A program made the position numbers and the translations under genes. This document shows, piece by piece, positions 16,307-24,039 of a stretch of DNA of 33,558 nt. Source of the stretch: JBGPHT01 sp041484525 (lineage in GTDB: Bacteria; Acidobacteriota; Terriglobia; Bryobacterales; Bryobacteraceae); contig JBGPHT010000081.1 of NCBI GenBank assembly GCA_041484525.1, positions 1-33,558 of the forward strand, in the 5' to 3' direction. Numbering within the stretch: position 1 is the first letter of the stretch; each line of letters starts with the position of its first letter. The notes below the pieces were generated by a model, which had not been told where the DNA came from, did no database searches, and saw only the letters and a program-made list of their open reading frames with translations.

Positions 16307-16929
16307 ACTGCGAGGAATTCCGATTGAACTTGCACCAGGAGGCGCGGTATCCGGGCGCCCGGTTGCGGGACCACGCCGGTGCGTGCCGGGAGTGCGCCGC
16401 GCTGCTCGAGCGGGAACAGGCGCTGGTGGCCGGCTTCCGCGCGTTGGCCGCTGAATGGAGCGGCGTAGAGGCGCCGGGCGTCGTGGAGCGGCGGTTGGTG
16501 GCGGCCTTTCGCGGCCACGCCGGTCTGGCAGCGGTGCGGGCGAAGCGGCCCTGGTGGGTGCCGGTGGTGACCTGGGGGACGGCGGCTGCGGCGGTGGCCG
16601 TGATGGCTCTGTTCCTGGTGCGCGGCAAGCAGCCGGAGCCGGCGCGGCGCGTGATTCCGCGCGGCGTGGAACTGGCGATGGTGCTGCCCGGCGATCCCAA
16701 TTTGGCAACGGCCCAGATGTATGCGGACGGGGATTTCATTCCGCTGCCGAGTGCGTCGGGGATGGAGCCCGGCGAAGAGGTGAACCTGGTGCGCGTGGAA
16801 CTGCCGCGCTCTTCCATGATTGCCCTGGGCTTCACGGTGAGCGCGGAGCGGGCCGCGGAGCCGGTGGAGGCGGATGTGATGCTGGGATTGGACGGCGTGG
16901 CCCGTGCGGTGCGGTTTGTGGACGAATAA
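16303..16929 (+). CDS. Zinc-finger-type membrane anti-sigma factor
   Basis: 208 residues from ATG 16303, which overlaps the sigma gene's TGA. A longer in-frame form starting at 16132 would lie inside the sigma gene and is rejected. The N-terminal cytosolic part has HAGACREC (H24-x3-C28-x2-C31), the zinc-binding HxxxCxxC signature of ZAS anti-sigma factors. One transmembrane helix spans about 84-106 (WWVPVVTWGTAAAAVAVMALFLV). A periplasmic domain of about 100 residues follows. It should hold the sigma factor until an envelope signal releases it. The periplasmic part is of a type I cannot name. Confidence 0.85.
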   Translation: MNCEEFRLNLHQEARYPGARLRDHAGACRECAALLEREQALVAGFRALAAEWSGVEAPGVVERRLVAAFRGHAGLAAVRAKRPWWVPVVTWGTAAAAVAVMALFLVRGKQPEPARRVIPRGVELAMVLPGDPNLATAQMYADGDFIPLPSASGMEPGEEVNLVRVELPRSSMIALGFTVSAERAAEPVEADVMLGLDGVARAVRFVDE

Positions 16930-16945
16930 CAAAGGAGCAATGGAC

Positions 16946-17809
16946 ATGCGGATACGGATGATGTGGATGGGGCTGGCGGCGATGGTGGCCGTGGCCAGCG
17001 CGCAAGGGCCGGGACCGGGCCGCGGACGCGGTGGATTCGGACCTCCGCCGCCGGGAGGGCCGGGCATGGGCGGCGCGCGCCTGATCGGCGCCGAAGCCGG
17101 AATGCCTGGGCGCGTGGTGAAGAACGCGCCGTATTCGGCCGATGTGGTCACGGAAAGCACGCACGCGCTGGCGGACGGCAACCGGATTCACCAGACCAAC
17201 ACAACGCGCGTTTATCGCGACAGCGAAGGGCGCACGCGGCGAGAGAATTCGCTGGCGTCGCTGGGCGGTCTCGCGCCCGGCGGCAATCTGCCGCAAATGG
17301 TGTTCATCACCGATCCGGTGGCGGGCGCGAACTACGCGTTGAACGCGAAAGATCGCACGGCGACCAAGAGCGCGTGGCACGGCGGCGGGCGGGGCGGTCC
17401 TTCTCCGGACCGGTCTCTGTCGCCGCGGCAAGCGGATCCGGGTAGGCAGCAGGACGCGATGCGTTCGCGGCGCGCGCAGGATCCGAATCTGAAGACGGAA
17501 TCGCTCGGCCAGCAAAGCATCGAGGGCGTGTTGGCAACCGGTACGCGCTCCACGTACACGATTCCGGCCGGACAGATGGGCAACGAGCAGGCGATGCAGA
17601 TCGTCAGCGAGACCTGGTATTCGACCGAGTTGCAGACGGTGGTGTTGTCGAAGCGGACCGACCCGCGCTCGGGCGACTTCGTCACGCGCATGACCAACGT
17701 GAGCCGCAGCGAGCCGTCGCGCATCCTATTCGACGTGCCGGCGGATTTCAAAGTCTCGGAAGCTTCCGGTTTTCCGAGACGGGGCGGTCCACCCGCCGTG
17801 GCGAAGTAG
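16946..17809 (+). CDS. Secreted Gly/Pro-rich protein, third gene of the ECF operon
   Basis: I choose ATG 16946, eight nt after AAAGGAG (16931-16937). ATG 16940 is too close to that site and the in-frame GTG 16904 overlaps the anti-sigma gene. The 287-residue product has a signal peptide (MRIRMMWMGLAAMVAVASAQ, cleavage after ASA). A Gly/Pro/Arg-rich segment (about 21-47) follows, then a globular region with TRVYRDSEGRTRRE, FITDPVAG, an IEGVLATGTRSTYTIPAGQ stretch and IVSETWYSTELQTVVLSKRTDPRSGD. I recognise this as a pattern common in uncharacterised acidobacterial exported proteins found beside ECF sigma genes. Its function is not known to me. Probably envelope-located and part of the sigma factor's regulon (inference). 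Confidence 0.8.
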   Translation: MRIRMMWMGLAAMVAVASAQGPGPGRGRGGFGPPPPGGPGMGGARLIGAEAGMPGRVVKNAPYSADVVTESTHALADGNRIHQTNTTRVYRDSEGRTRRENSLASLGGLAPGGNLPQMVFITDPVAGANYALNAKDRTATKSAWHGGGRGGPSPDRSLSPRQADPGRQQDAMRSRRAQDPNLKTESLGQQSIEGVLATGTRSTYTIPAGQMGNEQAMQIVSETWYSTELQTVVLSKRTDPRSGDFVTRMTNVSRSEPSRILFDVPADFKVSEASGFPRRGGPPAVAK

Positions 17810-17822
17810 CACGGAATTCTAT

Positions 17823-17866
17823 GTGAAAGAATTCGGCGATGCTCGGGCATCTCCGAATTCTTTCAC
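17823..17866 (+). terminator. Strong hairpin terminator after the ECF operon
   Basis: GTGAAAGAATTCGG and CCGAATTCTTTCAC form a 14-bp perfect stem. GATGC/GCATC extend it inward after a C-T mismatch. The hairpin is followed by a pyrimidine-rich run with CCCCCCTTTTT at about 17878-17887. The T-run is somewhat distant, so termination may be bidirectional or partly Rho-assisted. Confidence 0.7.
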
Positions 17867-17993
17867 CCTTCCCGGCCCCCCTTTTTCTGCCTTTTCCCTC
17901 ATTTTGTGCGTAATCGCACTCTATCCATGAGATCTAGAGGTACTGAATCAAATGTTATAGGCGTATCGTACTGTATATGGCCATACTTAGGTT

Positions 17994-18233
17994 ATGTCCC
18001 GAACCGTTATCCAATGGCTGCGAGGCGCGATGACCGAGCGTGATATCGAGCGGCGGCCACCCGGCAGCGTGGAAGAAAGCGACGCAGAGAGACTTCGCTG
18101 TGAAGTGGAGCGGGCAACCGCGGAATTGAAGCGCGCGGAGGGCGAGAACATGCGGGAACAGGCTGCCCAACGCCTGCGAGTAGCCCTCGAACGTTTCAAC
18201 CGCAGCATCGCGCCACGCAAGCGCGCCGGCTAA
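17994..18233 (+). CDS. Small charged helical hypothetical protein
   Basis: A 79-residue ORF starting ATG 17994. From about residue 20 it is strongly charged and heptad-like (ERLRCEVERATAELKRAEGE and on to ALERFNRSIAP), predicting a coiled coil. GC-rich third positions support coding. No family is recognised. The upstream 180 bp are AT-rich and follow a terminator, so it would have its own promoter. The Shine-Dalgarno (TAGG) is weak. Confidence 0.5.
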   Translation: MSRTVIQWLRGAMTERDIERRPPGSVEESDAERLRCEVERATAELKRAEGENMREQAAQRLRVALERFNRSIAPRKRAG

Positions 18234-18287
18234 GCGCCACCTACGTCGCCCTCTGTCGCCGAGTCATCTCGCCGGCGCTGACCTCTT

Positions 18288-19139
18288 CTACGTGTGTGGC
18301 GATCCACCAGGAGTTGCCGGCTCTGCGATCGCGACGTGGTTTTGATAAGGGCCGCGGCGGGCGGCGTATTCGGTGGGACTCATGCCGGCGAAGGCGCGGA
18401 AGTCGTGAATGAAATGCGGCTGGTCGAAGTAGCCGCAATCGAGTGCCACATCCGTCCATTCGACGCGCTTCCCCGCCCCGATCAGGCGCAGCGCCTGCTG
18501 GAACCGGCGGACGCGGCAGAAGCGCTTGGGCGTCATTCCCACCTCGTTGCGAAAGCGCTCGATGAACCGGCGCGCGCTCATCCCGACACGGCCTGTGACT
18601 TCCCCAATCGTGCCCACGCGCGGTCCGCGTTTGAATTCATCGAGCGCATAGAGGACAGCGGGATGGCGCTCCGGAACGCGCGCCACCCGTTCCGCCAGCA
18701 CCTGCTCGAGGATGCGCAGGCGGGCATTCGCGTCAGGCGCTTCGAGCAAGCGCTCGCGCCATTGCCCGCCGCCGCGCCGCCACACGTCGTCGAGCGGAAC
18801 GTGCAGGCCCTCCACTTCGCCGGCCGGCATGCCGAGAAATGAACCCGCTCCGGCGGGATGAAACTCCGTACCCATCACCCACTGCTGCTCCGCCGTATCG
18901 ATGACGAAAGACTCGGAGTGCGCGCCGACCAGCACGGTGCCGCTGAGAGTTTTCACGCGGCTGAGCTTGAACGAATCGTAGACGCGAGTGCGGTCGTCCG
19001 CCAGATTGATGATGAGGCCGATATCGCCATCCGGCAGGATGCGGTCGAAGGCGTGCGGCTGCGCGGGGCCGCGGCAATGCCACAGAAGCGCCACGAAGCG
19101 GTCGAGCGGCGCGCCCGGAATCCGGCTGTGGAACTCCAT
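18288..19139 (-). CDS. AraC-family transcriptional regulator
   Basis: 283 residues. The N-terminal sensor domain (about 1-150) has the RILPDGDIGLIINL and GTEFHPAGAGSFLG pattern of a common AraC subfamily. The C-terminal double helix-turn-helix (about 165-265) contains GEVTGRVGMSARRFIERFRNEVGM and VALDCGYFDQPHFIHDFRAFAGMSPTEY split across its two motifs. The ATG at 19139 is 42 bp from the divergent S9 peptidase start, so the two genes share a very short control region and the regulator may act on that operon (inference). The ligand is unknown. Confidence 0.9.
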   Translation of the reverse strand: MEFHSRIPGAPLDRFVALLWHCRGPAQPHAFDRILPDGDIGLIINLADDRTRVYDSFKLSRVKTLSGTVLVGAHSESFVIDTAEQQWVMGTEFHPAGAGSFLGMPAGEVEGLHVPLDDVWRRGGGQWRERLLEAPDANARLRILEQVLAERVARVPERHPAVLYALDEFKRGPRVGTIGEVTGRVGMSARRFIERFRNEVGMTPKRFCRVRRFQQALRLIGAGKRVEWTDVALDCGYFDQPHFIHDFRAFAGMSPTEYAARRGPYQNHVAIAEPATPGGSPHT

Positions 19140-19165
19140 CGTCTCTCATGAAATCAGAATTCATT

Positions 19166-19171
19166 TACAAT
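19166..19171 (+). promoter_or_regulatory. Candidate -10 box of the S9 peptidase operon
   Basis: TACAAT ends 10 nt before ATG 19182, in the 42-bp gap to the divergent AraC gene. The -35 at the expected distance is poor, consistent with an activator-dependent promoter. Transcription would start about 3 nt before the ATG. Confidence 0.35.
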
Positions 19172-19181
19172 CACAACAGAG

Positions 19182-21344
19182 ATGCACAAATCCTTCGTCC
19201 TGCTGGTACTGGCGGTCTGCGCCTTCGGCCAGAAGAAACCCATCACACTCGAAACCCTGAGCCAGGGCGGTCGCGGCGGCGGCGGACGCGGGGCGGGAGG
19301 GCCGGCCGCATGGGCACCCGACGGCAAGACATTTCTCGTACGCCAGGGCCGCAGCCTTTCGATCTACGACCCCGCCACCAAGACGTCGAAGCCGCTGCTT
19401 TCGACCGAGGAGATCGACGGCGCCGCGCTAGTCTTGCCGTCCGAGGATGGTCCCGTCGACTGGGTCAATCGCCGGGCGCGCACGGGCGGCATGGAGTGGG
19501 CGACGGGCAACGTGCTGCTCTATCCTGCGGGCGGAGACTTGTTCCTCATCCACGTGGATACCGGCAAGTGGGCACAGCTCACCAAGACGTCCGCGGCCGA
19601 AGTCGACGCCAAGCTCTCGCCCGACGGCAAGCTGGTGGCCTTCCGCCGCGGTTGGGATCTCTACACGCTCGACATCGCGACTAAGAAAGAGACGCGGCTT
19701 ACGACCGGCGGATCGGAGACGCTGCACAACGGCAGCCTCGACTGGGTCTACCCCGAAGAACTGGATCTGGGAACCGCGTTCTGGTGGTCGCCTGATTCGA
19801 AATCGATCGCCTACATGCAGTTCGACATGAGCCGCGAGCCGCTTTTCCCGCACGAGGACATGCTGCGCACGCGCACGCTCTACGAACCTGAGCGCTACCC
19901 GCAAGCCGGCGAGAACAATCCCGACGTGCATGTGGGCGTCGTCCCCGCGGCCGGCGGGCCGACCCGCTGGCTGGATGTGGGGGATACGCGCGACTCCTAT
20001 CCGATCGCGCGCGCCGGCTGGATGCCGAACTCGCGCGCGGTGTACGCCCTCCGCCTGAATCGAGTGCAGAACAAGCTCGAGATGCTGGCGATCGACGCGG
20101 AATCGGGCGAGCAGACGACGGTGTTCCGCGAGTCCGATCCACACTGGATCAATCTACAAGGCGACGTGCGGTTCCTGGCCGACGGCAAGCGATTCCTGTG
20201 GACCAGCGAGCGCGGCGGATACCGCCACATCTTTCTGTATTCGACCGACGGCAAGGACGTGAAGCAGTTGACGAAGGGCGATTGGGAAGTCACCGCGATC
20301 GACGCCGTGGACGAAGCCGCGGGGCACATCTTCTATACTTCGAGCGAGCCTTCGCACCTCGAGCGGCATCTGTACAGCATCAATCTGAGCGGCCAGGACA
20401 AGCGCGCGCTCACTCCCGCGGCGGGCACGCACAGCATCTCGATGGGACCGGGCGGCGCGTATTTTCTGGACACGTTTTCGAGCCTCACGTCGCCCGCCCG
20501 GACTACGTTGCACGCGGGCGACGGCAAGGAACTCGGCGTCTACCGCGAGGCCGACCGCACCCAACTGGAGCAGTACGAGATTCTGCCGACGGAGATCGTG
20601 AAGTTCAACGCGCCCGATGGCACCGTGCTCTACGGCCGTCTGATCAAGCCCGCCGGCTTCACGCCCGGCAAGAAGTATCCGGTGGTGGTCTCGGTGTATG
20701 GCGGTCCCGGCGTCGGACTGCCGGTGCGCAATTCCTGGCAAGGCGTGAGCCTCGACCAGGTGCTGGCGCACCAGGGATACGTGATCTGGCAGTGCGAAGA
20801 CCGCGGCGGGATGGGCCGCGGCCACGGATTCGAGACCGCCATCTCGAGGAAACTCGGAGTGGCCGAACTGGCCGACCAGATGGCGGGCGTGAAGCATCTG
20901 ATCTCGCTCGGATTCGCCGACCCCGCGCGCATCGGCATCCACGGCTGGAGCTATGGCGGCTTCATGACGCTCAACGCCATGCTCAATGCGCCCGACGTAT
21001 TCCACGCCGGCTTCGCGGGCGCGCCCGTCACAAGTTGGCTCAACTACGACACCATTTACACCGAGCGCTACATGGGCCTGCCGAAGGAGAATCCCGACGG
21101 CTATCGCGATACCGCGCTGCCGGCGCGCGCCTCGAACCTGACCGGGAAACTGATGGTGGTGCACAATTTCGAGGACGACAACGTGCTCTTCCAGAACACG
21201 CTGCAGATGACGAATGCGCTGCAACTGGCCGGTAAGCAATTCGAGATGATGCTCTATCCGCAGAAGTCGCACGGCGTGAGCGGCGCCGCGTCGCGCCAGA
21301 TGAACCAGATGATGATCGACTTCTTCGACCGCTCGTTGCAGTAG
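19182..21344 (+). CDS. S9 family dipeptidyl peptidase IV-like serine peptidase
   Basis: 720 residues with a signal peptide (MHKSFVLLVLAVCAFG, then QKK). A Gly-rich stretch (about 28-41) precedes the N-terminal beta-propeller (about 45-460; SPDGKLVAFRRGWDLYTLD, WWSPDSKSIAYMQFDMS, YPQAGENNPDVHVGVV). The C-terminal alpha/beta-hydrolase domain has nucleophile S590 in GWSYGG, Asp in EDDN (664-667) and H697 in KSHGVSG. All triad elements are present. The length is typical of DPP-IV. It removes dipeptides, usually after Pro or Ala, from peptides in the periplasm or outside. It is followed 2 nt later by the TMTC-like gene, so the two form an operon. Confidence 0.93.
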   Translation: MHKSFVLLVLAVCAFGQKKPITLETLSQGGRGGGGRGAGGPAAWAPDGKTFLVRQGRSLSIYDPATKTSKPLLSTEEIDGAALVLPSEDGPVDWVNRRARTGGMEWATGNVLLYPAGGDLFLIHVDTGKWAQLTKTSAAEVDAKLSPDGKLVAFRRGWDLYTLDIATKKETRLTTGGSETLHNGSLDWVYPEELDLGTAFWWSPDSKSIAYMQFDMSREPLFPHEDMLRTRTLYEPERYPQAGENNPDVHVGVVPAAGGPTRWLDVGDTRDSYPIARAGWMPNSRAVYALRLNRVQNKLEMLAIDAESGEQTTVFRESDPHWINLQGDVRFLADGKRFLWTSERGGYRHIFLYSTDGKDVKQLTKGDWEVTAIDAVDEAAGHIFYTSSEPSHLERHLYSINLSGQDKRALTPAAGTHSISMGPGGAYFLDTFSSLTSPARTTLHAGDGKELGVYREADRTQLEQYEILPTEIVKFNAPDGTVLYGRLIKPAGFTPGKKYPVVVSVYGGPGVGLPVRNSWQGVSLDQVLAHQGYVIWQCEDRGGMGRGHGFETAISRKLGVAELADQMAGVKHLISLGFADPARIGIHGWSYGGFMTLNAMLNAPDVFHAGFAGAPVTSWLNYDTIYTERYMGLPKENPDGYRDTALPARASNLTGKLMVVHNFEDDNVLFQNTLQMTNALQLAGKQFEMMLYPQKSHGVSGAASRQMNQMMIDFFDRSLQ

Positions 21345-21346
21345 CG

Positions 21347-23419
21347 ATGAAGCGCGCCGCCAGGAAGGCACCCACACCCGCCCCGAAAGCGCGCGTGGAC
21401 ATTCGCCCGTACGCTCTGGCGCTGGGAGCGGTCCTGCTCCTGACTCTGCTCGCCTATTCCAACTCGTTCCGCACCGGCTTCCCTTTCGACAACGAGAACA
21501 TCATTCTGCGCGACACGCGCATTCAGGCCGCCACACCCGAAAACATCCAGCTCATCCTGCACCACGATTACTGGTTCCAGACCTCGACCAGCAGCCTCTA
21601 CCGGCCGCTCACGACTCTCAGCTATCTTTTCAATTACGCGATCCTGGGAGAGGCCAACCACGCGGCCGGCTACCATGCGCTCAACCTGGCGCTGCATGCC
21701 GCGAACATCGCCCTGGTCTACCTGCTCGGCCTCCTGCTGCTTCGAGACGTGATGCCGGCCGCGTGCATGGCGGCGCTGTGGGCGGTGCATCCGGTGCTTA
21801 CAGAATCCGTCACCAATATCGTGGGACGCGCCGACCTGCTGGCTGGCCTGGGCGTGCTCGGCGGGCTCCTCTGCCACGTCCACGGCGCTCAGGCGACGGG
21901 CCGCGCGCGCTGGCTGTGGACGGGCGGCATCGCGCTCGCCTCCGCCATCGGCATCTTCTCAAAGGAGAACGCCGTAGTGCTGGTCGCCGTCATGGCGATC
22001 TACGATTTCACCTGGCCGGCGGCCGCGCGTTGGAGAGCCCGCATCGCCGGATACGCCGCCGCCATCGTCCCCATGCTGGTGTACTTCCAGATGCGCGCCG
22101 CGGTTCACGCGACACTTCCCACCTCGGAGGTGCCATATCTGGACAATCCGCTGGTGGGGGCGGGCTTCCTGGCTGGCAGGCTGACCGCGGTGAAAGTGAT
22201 CGGCAAGTATTTTGCGCTGCTGGTCTGGCCGATGAACCTGTCGAGCGATTACGGCTACAACCAGATTCGCGTAGCGGCGTGGAGCGCGCTGCCGGCGCTG
22301 GCGCTCTGCCTGGCTCTTGCCGCCGCGGCCATTTGGTCGTGGCGCCGCAACCCGCCGGTCTGCTTTTTCATCGCCTTCTTCTTCGCCACGCTGGCGCCCA
22401 GGGCCAACCTCGCGATTCTGATCGGCACTATCATGGCGGAACGGTTCCTCTACCTTCCCGCCATCGGCTTCGCGGGTTGCCTGGTGGTCGGCATCACGGC
22501 CGCGGCGAAGCACTGGTCCCTCCCACCGCGGACTGTGCCCGCGATGGTAGGCGCGATCTGCCTGCTGTTCGCCGCACGCACCTTCGCGCGCAACTTCGAC
22601 TGGTTCGACGACCAGACCCTGCGAGCCGCCACCATCCGAGTCTCACCCGATTGCCACCGGCCGCACTCCTCGCTCGCCAACACCCTGATCGGCGCGGGTC
22701 CGGCGCGGATCGACGATGCGATTCGCGAGGCCGATCGTGCACTCGCCATCCTCGCCGATGTGCCCGACGTCCGCAACGCGACGTACGACTACGCGATCGC
22801 CGGCACCTGCTACCGCGCCAAAGCCGACACGCTGGCCGGGACCCCCAATGCCGCCCCGTGGTATCAGCGATCGATCGAAAATCTCGAGCGCGCGCGGCGC
22901 ATCGACGAAGCCGAGATTGTGCGACTCCGCGCCATCAATGAGGCCGAAGGCAAGCACGTGGGGCTCGCCGGATCCTATCTGGTCTACCTGGAGTTGGGCC
23001 GCACGTACATGCGGATTTCCGATACCCGGCGCGCCATCGAGGCATTCGATCACGGGCGCGGGCTGCGGCCCGATATCGAGTTCTTCGAGGAAATGGCCGC
23101 GGCTTATCACGCGGCGCACGATCCACGACAGGCGGAAATCACGCTGCTCGAAGGCGTGGTGGCGAACCCTGCCTACACCCGCTTGGCTGCCGGATTGCCC
23201 GCTCTCTATCGCGAATCGGATCCGGAGAGCTGCGCGCTGCGGGGGTCGGGGAGATCGCTCGATCTCGACGTCACCTGCCCGCTGGTGCGCCGACAGATCT
23301 GCGTTGCGGCGCACAATGTAGTGGCGTTGCACCGGCGCCGCGGCGACGGTCCGTCCGCAGCCCGCGCCAAGCGCAACGCCGTCGTCGAACTGGGATGTCC
23401 GGCGCAGATGGTCGAGTGA
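21347..23419 (+). CDS. TMTC-like GT-C membrane protein with C-terminal TPR region
   Basis: 690 residues. A basic N-terminus is followed by about ten transmembrane helices (from residue 22 to about 415). The first loop has the acidic motif FPFDNENIIL (45-54), then YRPLTTLSY and HPVLTESVTNIVGRADLLA, the hallmarks of the TMTC/DUF1736 family. The C-terminal part (about 430-690) is helical with TPR-like pairs (for example LVYLELGRTYMRISDTRRAIEAFDHG). Eukaryotic relatives are O-mannosyltransferases. Bacterial ones are uncharacterised but probably use lipid-linked sugars. ATG 21347 is 2 nt after the peptidase stop. The substrate is unknown. Confidence 0.85.
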   Translation: MKRAARKAPTPAPKARVDIRPYALALGAVLLLTLLAYSNSFRTGFPFDNENIILRDTRIQAATPENIQLILHHDYWFQTSTSSLYRPLTTLSYLFNYAILGEANHAAGYHALNLALHAANIALVYLLGLLLLRDVMPAACMAALWAVHPVLTESVTNIVGRADLLAGLGVLGGLLCHVHGAQATGRARWLWTGGIALASAIGIFSKENAVVLVAVMAIYDFTWPAAARWRARIAGYAAAIVPMLVYFQMRAAVHATLPTSEVPYLDNPLVGAGFLAGRLTAVKVIGKYFALLVWPMNLSSDYGYNQIRVAAWSALPALALCLALAAAAIWSWRRNPPVCFFIAFFFATLAPRANLAILIGTIMAERFLYLPAIGFAGCLVVGITAAAKHWSLPPRTVPAMVGAICLLFAARTFARNFDWFDDQTLRAATIRVSPDCHRPHSSLANTLIGAGPARIDDAIREADRALAILADVPDVRNATYDYAIAGTCYRAKADTLAGTPNAAPWYQRSIENLERARRIDEAEIVRLRAINEAEGKHVGLAGSYLVYLELGRTYMRISDTRRAIEAFDHGRGLRPDIEFFEEMAAAYHAAHDPRQAEITLLEGVVANPAYTRLAAGLPALYRESDPESCALRGSGRSLDLDVTCPLVRRQICVAAHNVVALHRRRGDGPSAARAKRNAVVELGCPAQMVE

Positions 23420-23441
23420 TGCCGAAGAAGTGTTAGCCGCA

Positions 23442-23503
23442 GATGGACGCCGATCGACACCGATAACACAAGCCTTTTTTATCCGCGTGTATCCGTGTCC
23501 ATC
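23442..23503. repeat. Imperfect inverted repeat with two 25-nt arms
   Basis: Left arm 23442-23466 (starts GATGGACGCCGAT) and the reverse complement of right arm 23479-23503 (starts GATGGACACGGAT) match at about 20 of 25 positions, around a 12-nt loop. The GATGGACGC..GACAC..GATAA style resembles short dispersed intergenic repeats seen in many genomes. The right arm overlaps the last codons of the GNAT gene on the minus strand. Confidence 0.65.
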
Positions 23504-23997
23504 AGGTGCGCCAATGTTTTTTCCTGGCGCCGCCGTTCCATCAGGACCACATCGCGCCACCGCCCATCGACGCAGCCGATCCGTTCGCGCGTCCCGACTA
23601 TGCGGAATCCGGCGCGCCGGTGCAGCGCGATGGACGCAGCGTTCTCGGGAAAGATGCCCGCCTGCAGCGTCCACACACCGTGGGCTTCCGATTCCGCGAC
23701 CAGCGCGCGGAGAAGCTCCGCTCCGAGACCCTTCCCGCGCGCCCGCTGCGCCACATAGATGCTGACTTCGGCGACGCCCGCATACACCACTCGCGCCGAC
23801 ACGGGACTGAGCGCCGCCCAGCCGACGACTTCGCCGTCGACGCGCACCACCAGACGGCAGGTCTTGAGATGCCCCGCGTCCCACCGCTCCCACTCGGGCG
23901 CCGCGGTCTCGAACGTGGCGTTACCTGTGGCGATGCCTTCGAGGTAGATGGCGCGCACCGCGGGCCAATCGGCGGCGGTCATCGGGGCGACGTCCAT
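23479..23997 (-). CDS. GNAT N-acetyltransferase, phosphinothricin/methionine-sulfoximine acetyltransferase type
   Basis: 172 residues from ATG 23997 (MDVAPMTAADWPAVRAIY). A longer ORF reaching 24075 would run into the divergent MFS gene and is rejected. Hallmarks are IYLEGIATGNATFET near the start, the acetyl-CoA loop QRARGKGLGAELL and the C-terminal ENAASIALHRRAGFRIVGTRERIG. This pattern is typical of the PAT/MddA group, which acetylates phosphinothricin, methionine sulfoximine or related amines. Actual substrates vary and cannot be deduced. The last residues (LMDTDTRG) are encoded by the arm of an intergenic inverted repeat, apparently an extension beyond the conserved fold. Confidence 0.88.
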   Translation of the reverse strand: MDVAPMTAADWPAVRAIYLEGIATGNATFETAAPEWERWDAGHLKTCRLVVRVDGEVVGWAALSPVSARVVYAGVAEVSIYVAQRARGKGLGAELLRALVAESEAHGVWTLQAGIFPENAASIALHRRAGFRIVGTRERIGCVDGRWRDVVLMERRRQEKTLAHLMDTDTRG

Positions 23998-24039
23998 TAA
24001 GGACAGTGTAAGGGAACCGCGCGCTATCCTAAGCTTTCG

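Noticed and set aside
20154..21377. 407-codon minus-strand ORF inside the S9 peptidase
   Set aside because: Antisense shadow of a well-conserved gene in GC-rich DNA. Composition is His/Arg/Val-rich, typical of shadows.
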